From a virus, in IMG/VR virus record IMGVR_UViG_3300036985_002900, positions 1 through 41,767 of that record: a DNA stretch of 41,767 bases; one strand, 5' to 3'. The notes under the pieces are model-generated. The model had not been told where the DNA came from. It made no database searches and saw only the letters and a program-made list of their open reading frames with translations. Both the position numbers and the translations under genes were made by a program. Below, one piece after another: positions 32,354-41,500 of this stretch; position 1 is the first letter of the stretch, and the number at the start of each line of letters is the position of its first letter.

Positions 32354-34105
32354 ATGACTGAAGATAATTTAATACCAATAGTAACAAGAACACAGGTCTA
32401 TCTTACAGATCCTGAATTCTTCTGTAATAAGTCTTGGACCATCTCGTATAATATGAATACCAATAGTTGGATTTCATTTCACAGCTATATTCCTAATTGG
32501 TATATGGGCGAGAATAACTTTTTCTATTCAGGGATTAATGGCTGTTGTGATGATTTTGATTCTAATTTTATTGCATTTGTAGGTGATACAAATAAACCTA
32601 CAACCTCTACAACTACCACAATTCCAACTAGACCAAATTATACAACTACTACAAGATATGTTCCATCATGTGATTTAGTGGGTGAAGCTACAGAACTGTT
32701 TTGTGAATTGGCTGGTGAAGTTGTAATTACAGTTTCAACAACAACAACAACTACAACTTGTATACCACCTGCTGGTTTATTTACATATATTTTATATGCT
32801 GGATATCAGTATGGTAGTGGTACACCAATTGATTCTACGTTAAGTTTAAGTGATATGTGTAATGCCATGGGGATTATTAGACTTGGCAATCCATCAATTA
32901 GTGCTGTAACAATTAATGGTTATGCATTTAGTCTTGATGTTTTACAATTTGTTTATGATAATCAATTTTCTACTTGTACATTTATTCCTGATGGATATTA
33001 TTATACAGAAGAAGGACTATCTGAAGGATATGGATATTATGTATCTGATGGATATATTGCTGAAATAGTAAGTTGTAATTGTGGAACTACTACTACTACA
33101 ACTACAATTGCACCAACAGTAGATGAATGTTGTGGAATATTATTTAGTGGAACAGATAAAGTTTATCTTATCAATAATGATGGTAATCCTATAACAGAAT
33201 TAATTGTACCAGGATATGTAAGTGGATATGGGATAGCTATGACAGCAAATAAATTTTGGTCTGTTGATACACAGTTTATTGAATGGGATATAACATTATC
33301 CCCATTTAGTGCAATCTTTAATAGGAACATTACTTTCCCTGGAGGATTTACAACATCATCAGGAATTGTAGCAATTGATGATGTAACATTAATTACAATA
33401 GACGATTCTGTTTCTCCTCAGGATGTAGTAGAAATGGATGTTACAGGACTTGCAGGAGTTGCAACTATAATGTTTAGTTTACAAACTGACAGAGTTGCAA
33501 TAGGAAACATGTTATATACAACAGGGGGTAAGCTTATCATAATTAATCAGGATACAATATCTTCTGATTACTTTATTACACAATATGACTATGCTACATC
33601 AGTGATCGAAATAGATTTAAATGTTGGAACATCTTATGATCTTGTAACATTATCAGAATGTAATTGTGTTATATTTGCAGGAGATACTTCTGGAAACTTA
33701 TACGCTGTAGATGAATTACTGTCAGGTGTATTAATTCCTATAGTTGGTACAGGACTTGTTCTTGAATCATCTACACAATTAGCAAGTTGTGTTCCACAAT
33801 CTCTTAATAGTAATGGTAATAATATAACTACAACTACAACAACTACAGTGTTTGTTCCAAATCCATTCTGTTATACTATTAGTGTATCTGGTAATGGAAC
33901 AGCTACATTTACTTGGATAGATTATTTAGGAGTGGGACAATTCCAAACATTGGCTAATGAAACAATTTACATATGTGCAGAACTTAATACTGTTAATGGA
34001 GAAACAACTGGAGAAGCTATAATTACTCTTACAGGGGGAATAACTTCTTGTACATCTGATGGAGATTGTACACCAACAACGACAACAACAACAACTATTC
34101 CTTAA
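32354..34105 (+). CDS. displaced muzzle segment plus Thr-linked surface domains, 583 aa
   Basis: Residues 1-75 contain FCNKSWTISYNMNTNSWISF and FHSYIPNWYMGENNFFYSG, which I recognise as a conserved C-terminal segment of crAss-like muzzle proteins, here without the rest of the protein. Then Thr tracts (32599-32621, 32734-32758, 33085-33106, 33826-33848, 34074-34096) join a small domain with CDLVGEATELFCELAG, a domain rich in Tyr/Gly (about 135-243), the third propeller-like copy (about 255-486; TANKFWSVD, FIEWDITLSPFSAIFNRNI) and a copy of the NPFCY domain (about 500-572). The protein ends on a Thr tract. I take it as a piece of a formerly continuous tail protein extended by surface modules. 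Confidence 0.7.
   Translation: MTEDNLIPIVTRTQVYLTDPEFFCNKSWTISYNMNTNSWISFHSYIPNWYMGENNFFYSGINGCCDDFDSNFIAFVGDTNKPTTSTTTTIPTRPNYTTTTRYVPSCDLVGEATELFCELAGEVVITVSTTTTTTTCIPPAGLFTYILYAGYQYGSGTPIDSTLSLSDMCNAMGIIRLGNPSISAVTINGYAFSLDVLQFVYDNQFSTCTFIPDGYYYTEEGLSEGYGYYVSDGYIAEIVSCNCGTTTTTTTIAPTVDECCGILFSGTDKVYLINNDGNPITELIVPGYVSGYGIAMTANKFWSVDTQFIEWDITLSPFSAIFNRNITFPGGFTTSSGIVAIDDVTLITIDDSVSPQDVVEMDVTGLAGVATIMFSLQTDRVAIGNMLYTTGGKLIIINQDTISSDYFITQYDYATSVIEIDLNVGTSYDLVTLSECNCVIFAGDTSGNLYAVDELLSGVLIPIVGTGLVLESSTQLASCVPQSLNSNGNNITTTTTTTVFVPNPFCYTISVSGNGTATFTWIDYLGVGQFQTLANETIYICAELNTVNGETTGEAIITLTGGITSCTSDGDCTPTTTTTTTIP
33826..33848 (+). repeat. Thr-tract linker, seven Thr codons
   Basis: Separates the third propeller-like domain from the NPFCY domain. 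Sister tracts lie at 32599-32621, 32734-32758, 33085-33106 and 34074-34096 in the same gene. Confidence 0.8.
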
Positions 34106-34109
34106 TGAT

Positions 34110-34976
34110 ATGTCAAAGGTTATAACAATACGATTAACAACAGCTGGAGCAGGTACTGGACCATTCACGATCACAGATCAGTTTGGTAATGTTATAGCTA
34201 CAAACGTTTCGAAAAAATCATTGATGGCAGGAATTAGTTATGTAGTTGATAATGTAGTTGACATAATAACAATTGAATCTACAGGAAAATGTAAATTAAA
34301 AAAATCATTCACTCTACAATCAATTACTAGAACTGACTATGCAGCTTTAACATATACACAATCTACTAGTGCGTGTCTATGGAGACATCTTACTGACATA
34401 CATACATATAACTACTACTATGGAAAAATAGAACCATACATTATTGAATACCCTTTTACATATCAATACCAAGATGAAATCTTACAGAATGTAAAAGATT
34501 ACACCAAGGCATATGAATACATTCCTATTCCTGATGGTGTATTTAGTTACAATACAAAAGTTGAAACAAACGATAAATGGTTCAATAAAGCTATTCTATA
34601 TAATGGACAACAAAGCTCAGGGTTATTAGAACTTGTTCCAAAACCAATGCATAACTTACAAGCATACAATTTATATCCTAAGTATAACAGTAATAGCAAA
34701 ACTATTACATATACTAAGAGTGACAACTTCTATCAGTATAATACATTCTGGGCATTACAGAAGAGTTCTCAGATTCCATTATTCAATACGTCTTGTGAAA
34801 GCCTTTCAATTGATAAGGTGATTAATGAATCAAATATGGACTATGGAACCAGATCATTTAAGAAAGCTACACTTAGAGCCAAAGAACTCAAAGTGAGACA
34901 CATTTTAGATGACAGTTGCACAGTACACTTAGTTAGTCAATTCATAATAACTCCTGCACAAATCTCTTACAAATAA
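34110..34976 (+). CDS. fusion of TTAG-type domain with the muzzle C-terminal domain, 288 aa
   Basis: I choose the ATG at 34110, 4 nt after the preceding stop, because the domain shared with the protein at 20136 begins there; a longer frame from 34059 would overlap the Thr tract. Residues 1-65 (VITIRLTTAGAGTGPFTITD, SLMAGISYVV) are that shared domain. Residues about 85-288 (YYYGKIEPYIIEYPF, FNKAILYNGQQSSGLLELVP, TYTKSDNFYQYNTFW, RSFKKATLRAKELKV, SQFIITPAQISYK) match, as far as I recall, the very C-terminus of crAss-like tail stabilisation proteins. So the last part of the muzzle appears here as its own gene. The stop overlaps the next start as TAATG. Confidence 0.7.
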   Translation: MSKVITIRLTTAGAGTGPFTITDQFGNVIATNVSKKSLMAGISYVVDNVVDIITIESTGKCKLKKSFTLQSITRTDYAALTYTQSTSACLWRHLTDIHTYNYYYGKIEPYIIEYPFTYQYQDEILQNVKDYTKAYEYIPIPDGVFSYNTKVETNDKWFNKAILYNGQQSSGLLELVPKPMHNLQAYNLYPKYNSNSKTITYTKSDNFYQYNTFWALQKSSQIPLFNTSCESLSIDKVINESNMDYGTRSFKKATLRAKELKVRHILDDSCTVHLVSQFIITPAQISYK

Positions 34977-37900
34977 TGAAAGGAAAGGTAACATGTTCAA
35001 GTTGTGGATGGTCATGGAACAAATCTGATTCTAGTCAGAAAGACATGTATGTATGCCACGAATGTGGTAGAGACAATAGCAACAACATGAAGAATGGTGG
35101 TTGGTTAGATGGACATTCTGATACTCCTAAAGCACAAACAGGGAATAAAACATTATCGTCAGAATATATTGACATATCAAAGAAGTATGGTATTCCTCAG
35201 TTTACTGAAGAATATATTAATAAAGCTGTCGAGTTAAACAAAAAATACCCTGGCAGTAAGTTTGTTTGTGATGCTAATGGTTGTGCTGATATAGCTAGCC
35301 AAGCTGCTAGTGGTATGGGGTATGACTTTGGTAAAGCTAATGCTTGGGATTATGGAAATAGATCTGATATTCTTTTTACTAATCCTAGTTATGCAGAAGA
35401 GTTAAAAGATCCTAATGGTCCTTTACACAATCCTACTTCTTATGATGTTCCTAAAGAATTCTTAGGAATGCAGAATGTATTAATTGGACTTAATCGTAAG
35501 AACAACTTACTTAATGCAGAAGGAAAAAAAGTAGGGAATGTTCCTAATGCGCAACAGCTAGCTGCTGCTGCAAATAAAGGAGAAGCTAATGACTCTTATG
35601 ATTATGCTAACCAAGATCTTTATGAAGGATCTAGAGGATATGAGCACGTTGGATACATGATGGGTAATAATAATTTACTGCATGGGACAGCTGCTAATAA
35701 AGATCATCCTGCATTCTTTGTAATAGATGATATTAGTGATGGTGTTAATTTAGCAGGGTATGGAAAGTATGAACCTGTTGAAGCAATTGCTGAACCTACA
35801 ATGGTTCAAACTCTTACTAATAAACTTAAGTCATTAGGTACTAAAGCAGAAAAAGCTTTATTTGGAGAATCTGATAAAACAACTCCACCAACTTTTAAAA
35901 AGAAAAAGAATGGGGGATGGTTAGAGTCATATGCTGATGGTGGATCTATGCAAGAACACCAAGAGAATTACAATGATTATAAAGTTTCTGCTCCTGAAGG
36001 ATTTAAAGGGAATGGACATTCTAACATAGGACGTAATTATTCTCCTGCATGGGGGGGACAGTTTCAAAAAGGAGGTAAACTTAAATTCTTACAACCTACA
36101 GATAAAAATTTACCTGAAGGATATAGAATACCTTATGACACTCCTAGTTCTGAAAGAGCTATGTCAATTGGTGGAGAGAATGGAGAACCAGCTTATTTGA
36201 TTCCTAGCTTTAAATATGGTAAAGAACTAGATGATCCAATGGGAGAATTTAGAAAAACAGGAGAACATCTTGGTGGACCATTTAAAACTTGGCAAGAAGC
36301 AGATGAGTGGGAAAGAACTGTAAGACACCCTGCTGTTGAGAAAGGAGAAAACATAATGTTTCCTCAAGAAAAATTTGCAATGGGAGGTTCTATTCCAGGA
36401 GCTGTAGGATTTACATATGCAAGACATGGTGCTCCTAGTAAAGGACCACGTAGAAATCAAACTGATGTAACTGATGCCTCTGCACAGAATGGTATAGACA
36501 TGCATAACAATCCTATGCTTGCAAGAAGAGTAGATAATCCTAATGTAAATAGAAGTTATTACGATCCTAGGTTAAACACAATGAACATAGGAACTGATTA
36601 CAATACATGGAAGGATGAATACACTGGTGAACTATTAACAGGAGATGATTTAAAATACCATCAAGATAAAATGTTAGCACATGAAAACTATCATGCTATA
36701 CAACACTCACAAGATAGAGATAATTATGATATAGCTCATGGTACAGAAAATGAGCAATGGGCACGAATGCAAAAGCGTCCACAGATGATGACCACTGATG
36801 CTGTTTATAATAATTTCTATAACAGAAGTGATTTTGAAGATGAACAAGATTATCAAGAGATGATAAACAGTTATCCAGAATCAAGAATCCTTAATCCAAA
36901 ATTATTATTTGATAAAATTCTTGATAGACAGAGATATGATAACCCTGCAAATTTAGAAGGAGAAGCAAAGTTTTACGAAGATACAGGAGTTGATATTAGT
37001 AAACAACAATCTGAACTTTCTTTAAATCCTACAAGGTTTCAAAATGGTGGAGAGATGCGTTATTACCAACATGGACTTGATTGGAAACCTAAAGGAATGG
37101 AGAATGGTGGTTGGTTGAGTAAATATGATAAAGCACAGAATGGTTATCAAACTGGAGATAAACCTATATTAGGTGGAGGTAAATATTATACTACTGATAA
37201 TAAAGTAGTAGACTGGGGAACTCCTGAATATGAAGCTGCTTATAATAGAGGAGAAGTGTTATCTGACGATGGTGTACGTTCTGAAGTAACTTTAGAAGGA
37301 GGAGTGCTTCCTGAAATTGTTTTACAAAATAATTACAAAAGAGGATTTTGGGAAAAGTATAGAGATAAAATTATAGATGAGAATAGGGATGCTGGACCAT
37401 TAGGTGCTGCAGTGGGAGCACCTATATCTGCTGCATTTAGTTTACCTCAAATGGCAGTAACAAGTCTTTTTAATAATGGAAATCCTGCACGTCCTTCTGA
37501 GATAGTTGGTTTTGATAATAATGAAGGAGTATTTGATAATCCTGTTTCATTTGGCAGACATGCTTCTAATTTTTTATTAGATGCTGTAACTGATCCTGTA
37601 AACTTAATTGGAGCAGGAATACTGACTAAAGAAAACGCACTTGCTAAATTAGCAGCAAGTAAAGAATCAGGTTTATTATCTAATGCATATAAATATAATC
37701 CTTGGGCATTTAAACCTGATCCTGAAGCTTATTATCATAGGAGCCCTAATTTAGAAAACATTGTTAATAAAAAAACAGGAACTCTTCAAGGATTTGGAAA
37801 TTCTGAAGCAGGTATAGAATTTAGTAAAGATGCAGGACCAGGAGGAACAGGAAATTTATTTATAACACCTAATGGTGAGGTTACAAAACTTAATTTAAAA

Positions 37901-38506
37901 AAACCTGCTAATTCTCAATTGTATTTTGCTAAAGGTACTCCTTTAGATTGGGGTAGAACAAATATGATATTTGATAAAAAAACTGGTAAAATGATACCAG
38001 GTCAAGGATACACTGGTCCATACATGGCTGAAGTAAAAAATGTTCCTATGGGAGCTTCAACTAAAGGTAGTGCTCCTGGTGCAGATGTAACAAATATAGG
38101 AGGTTATGCTGTTTCAAGAAGACCTGTATTATTAAATGAAGCTAAATTTTATAAAGAAGATTGGTTAAAAAGATATAAAGAAGTTCCTAAACAAGAAGAA
38201 GGAGGAGTTATTAAAGATGACATGGGACAATGGGCTCATCCAGGAGAGATAACAGAAATAGGTTCCAACAATATAACCATGCAAGGAGTTCCTTATGATG
38301 TATTAGGAATATCAGATGAAGGAGATACAAAACTAATGAAACCAGGAAAGAATTATAAGTTCAAAGGAAAGAAGGTAACTGAATATCCTATGGCTAACAA
38401 TGGAATGAGGCAAGAACAAAAAGGTTTGGTTAACCTAGATCAATTAACTAACTTTACAAACTATAACAAACCACAACCAGGTGGATGGTTGAATAAATAC
38501 AATTAA
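34976..38506 (+). CDS. giant virion cargo protein with zinc ribbon and two peptidase-like domains, 1176 aa
   Basis: An N-terminal zinc ribbon has Cys7, 10, 27 and 30. A cysteine-peptidase-like domain follows (about 60-290; candidate Cys103 in NGCADIASQAA and His224 in YEHVGYMM), perhaps an NlpC/P60- or CHAP-type cell-wall hydrolase. Next is a TGEHLG segment (about 427) seen in phage ejected proteins. A zincin motif HENYH lies at 569-573. The region from about 770 is a long linker and beta part, ending with a conserved domain (MGQWAHPGEITEIGSNNITM, then LKPG-type strands). The motif NGGWL/GG with flanking Lys, Asp or Asn recurs throughout. Such proteins are packed in the head and enter the host with the DNA. 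Activities are predicted from motifs only. Confidence 0.7.
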   Translation: MKGKVTCSSCGWSWNKSDSSQKDMYVCHECGRDNSNNMKNGGWLDGHSDTPKAQTGNKTLSSEYIDISKKYGIPQFTEEYINKAVELNKKYPGSKFVCDANGCADIASQAASGMGYDFGKANAWDYGNRSDILFTNPSYAEELKDPNGPLHNPTSYDVPKEFLGMQNVLIGLNRKNNLLNAEGKKVGNVPNAQQLAAAANKGEANDSYDYANQDLYEGSRGYEHVGYMMGNNNLLHGTAANKDHPAFFVIDDISDGVNLAGYGKYEPVEAIAEPTMVQTLTNKLKSLGTKAEKALFGESDKTTPPTFKKKKNGGWLESYADGGSMQEHQENYNDYKVSAPEGFKGNGHSNIGRNYSPAWGGQFQKGGKLKFLQPTDKNLPEGYRIPYDTPSSERAMSIGGENGEPAYLIPSFKYGKELDDPMGEFRKTGEHLGGPFKTWQEADEWERTVRHPAVEKGENIMFPQEKFAMGGSIPGAVGFTYARHGAPSKGPRRNQTDVTDASAQNGIDMHNNPMLARRVDNPNVNRSYYDPRLNTMNIGTDYNTWKDEYTGELLTGDDLKYHQDKMLAHENYHAIQHSQDRDNYDIAHGTENEQWARMQKRPQMMTTDAVYNNFYNRSDFEDEQDYQEMINSYPESRILNPKLLFDKILDRQRYDNPANLEGEAKFYEDTGVDISKQQSELSLNPTRFQNGGEMRYYQHGLDWKPKGMENGGWLSKYDKAQNGYQTGDKPILGGGKYYTTDNKVVDWGTPEYEAAYNRGEVLSDDGVRSEVTLEGGVLPEIVLQNNYKRGFWEKYRDKIIDENRDAGPLGAAVGAPISAAFSLPQMAVTSLFNNGNPARPSEIVGFDNNEGVFDNPVSFGRHASNFLLDAVTDPVNLIGAGILTKENALAKLAASKESGLLSNAYKYNPWAFKPDPEAYYHRSPNLENIVNKKTGTLQGFGNSEAGIEFSKDAGPGGTGNLFITPNGEVTKLNLKKPANSQLYFAKGTPLDWGRTNMIFDKKTGKMIPGQGYTGPYMAEVKNVPMGASTKGSAPGADVTNIGGYAVSRRPVLLNEAKFYKEDWLKRYKEVPKQEEGGVIKDDMGQWAHPGEITEIGSNNITMQGVPYDVLGISDEGDTKLMKPGKNYKFKGKKVTEYPMANNGMRQEQKGLVNLDQLTNFTNYNKPQPGGWLNKYN

Positions 38507-38507
38507 T

Positions 38508-41500
38508 ATGAAGGCTCAAATATTAAAAATCGCTGGTGTTAAATCTGAAAAAGAATTCTATAAAAAGTTTCCTTCAGAAGAAGCATTTATGAAAGTGCAT
38601 GGTAAAGAGTTTAAGAAAGCTCAAACTTCTAATGCTGTTGAGAAAGCTCAATTTGGTAATCAATTTTCTGCCCCTAATTGGTATCAGAATAATCAACCAT
38701 ATGGTATATCATCAACTCCTGGTGCAGGATTCAATCCTGGGAATACAAACATTCCAGCAGGAGGAATAACTGCACCTAATGCGCAAGCCTTTGCTAATCA
38801 GTCTTTTCAAACAACAGATCCATTTGCATTAAATAATAAAGTTGGAAAACGATGGGCTACAAACAATCAACTTCCAGCAGGTGTTACAGATAGAAGTGTT
38901 CCTGAAGATATAGGATTCACTCCTCAATCTTCTGCAAAAGAAACAAATGGGATTAGTAGTGCTCTAGGAGCACTTCCAATAATAGGTGGAATAGTACAAG
39001 GAATTGATGCATTTGAAGAAGAGAAAAAAGCAGTTAAAAAAGCAAAACAAGATAAAGCCATAAGTGATGTACAAGTTAAAGCTTCTGCAACAAGAGCTGA
39101 ACCTATTGAGCGTAAGTATGTAAGACCAGAAGATGCATTGACAAGTGGTAATCAAGTGTTTCCTACAATGGGTGTAGGTACAAATGTTCTTAAACGTAAT
39201 GGTGGTTTTGTAGACAAGGCACAGGATGGTTTTATGGGAGAAGAGAAACCAGATTTAATTAATAAATATCCAAATGCTGCAAGACAAAAAGCAGCTATTG
39301 AAAATAGAAAATCTAATCAAGTTGCATTTGGTCCACAAGAAGCACCAGCAGGATATGTTGCTCCTAAAGAAACTGAAAGTGTAAAAGCTATATCAAAACC
39401 TAAAAGTAAAGAAGTTTGGAAGATATGGGAAGATGCAACAGGTACACCTTGGAGTGAAGCAAAGAGAAAAGGATATACAGATGGATCAGCTAAAAATAAT
39501 TTAGCATTAGCTGACAGATTACTAAGAGGTGAAAAATTAACTCCTCCTGGTGGAAGTAAACCTTCTGCTAAAAAACAAGTTGGTAAGCAACAAACATTTG
39601 CTCAAGCAATGGCTAGTAAACCAAAGATGGGCAAAAAAGATTTTGGAAATATACAAGATCCAGAAGAAGGTAACTTTATAACTAGAACAGGAGAAGTGTT
39701 AGCTAATCCTTTACAGAGTTATGCTCACTATAGTAAGTATGGTGAACTTCCTGCAGAAGGGTTTTCTAAAAATAATAAGAATGCATATGATGAAGCTTTA
39801 GGATTAATCAATCCTGCATACTGGACAAACTCTGCAGCTAATGCAATTGATTATGCAACTGAAGGAGAATATGAAAGAGCAGCAATAGAGGCATTAGGAG
39901 CACTTCCAGCAGCAGGAATGTTAAAGAGTACTAAATACTTACCATACCTTAAAGGACTTCCAGAAGCAAGAAATTATCAAAGAGCAGCAAAACAAATAGG
40001 TGAAGGTGCAAAAAGATTAGGTCAAGGTGCACCTAAACAATTAGGTGCAAGAACTGTAAAACAACTTGGACCAGGAAAAATGAAACAAATAGGAAGAGGA
40101 CCTCATCCTAACTTTGTTATGTATGAAGATGGAGGAGAGATTCAAAACACATATGATCCTGGAATGTTATATGATGATCTTGGGTATGAGCCACTTAATG
40201 ATTCATCTATGGTAAAAGGATATAGACATGGTGGAGATGTTCCACAAGCACAGAGTGGGTGGAGCAATTGGCTAAATACAGTGAATGGTGGAGGAAGTGG
40301 ATTCTCTGGTGTTGATGGTGCTTCTGGTGCTGGTAGTTCTTTGGGACAATATGGTCAAATTGGTGGCAATTTAGCAAATGCTGTAACAGGTAACAATGCA
40401 GGTGGGGCTATTGGTGGATCTGTAGGTGGAGCTGTTGGTAGTATATTTGGACCAGCTGGTTCAGCTATTGGACAAACAGCAGGAGCATTAATTGGTGGAT
40501 TCGCTGACCAAAATCCAAAAGAGATAAAAAGATTACAAAAAGAAACAGAAAGAAATCAACAACGCATAATGCTTAATCAAAAACTTCCTGCTATACAAGC
40601 AGGTTATGCCTCTCACATGAAAGATGGTGGATGGGTGAGTCATGATTGGCAGCCACAAGTTATTACACAGTTTGGAGATCATAGTATGAAAAAACTATTA
40701 GCTCCAGATAAAACAATGGATACGTTAAGAAGTGGTGGACACATTAGTGGTCGTTATGTACAGCCTAGCCCTAGTGCATTAGAAACTATGGCATTAGGTG
40801 GACAAGTTAAAACTACTTGGGGTGGACATGCTGAAACTATTTCTCAAAATCCATACATGCCAGGTACAGGAGAAACTATTATGTTCAGAGGAAAATCACA
40901 TGATGAATCTGATGGTAATGGTCACACAGGTATTGGTGTGAAGTATGGAGAAGGTGGACATGATTCATATACAGACTATGCAGAATATGGTTCACAGAAC
41001 GCTGATGCTGATGTAGAAGTGGAAAGAAATGAACCAGCATTTGAAATGGAAGATCCTGAAACAGGTGAGAAAAACTTAACTGTATTAGGTAATCTTAAAT
41101 TTGATAAAAAGATTGCAGCACAAACAGGTGATCAAGATATTATTGCTTTATCAAATAAATACAATGGTAAGAAATTTAAGAATATTGGAGATATTATTTC
41201 TAAACAAGAAGCTAAAGAGAATAAAGTTATTGCTAACTCGACAGCTAAATTAAATTCATTAGGTGTGAATAACTCATTTGATAAACTCACATTAGCTGCA
41301 CTCACTGCTAATATACAAGGAGCTAATGCAAAACTAAAAGGTTACGCAGCAGACAAAACAAACCTTGCAACATTTCAAAATGCAATCAATGATGCATCTG
41401 AAGAACATTATTTAGATGCAGACAATCTTGCACAAGGAAGAGGTAAAGTTAATAAAGAAGCTATCAATGAAGCTAGATATGGCACTAAGTTAGAGAAAGC

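Noticed and set aside
34059-34109. Longer N-terminus for the gene at 34110
   Set aside because: The extra 17 residues come from the frame-shifted Thr tract of the previous gene and are absent from the homologous start at 20136.
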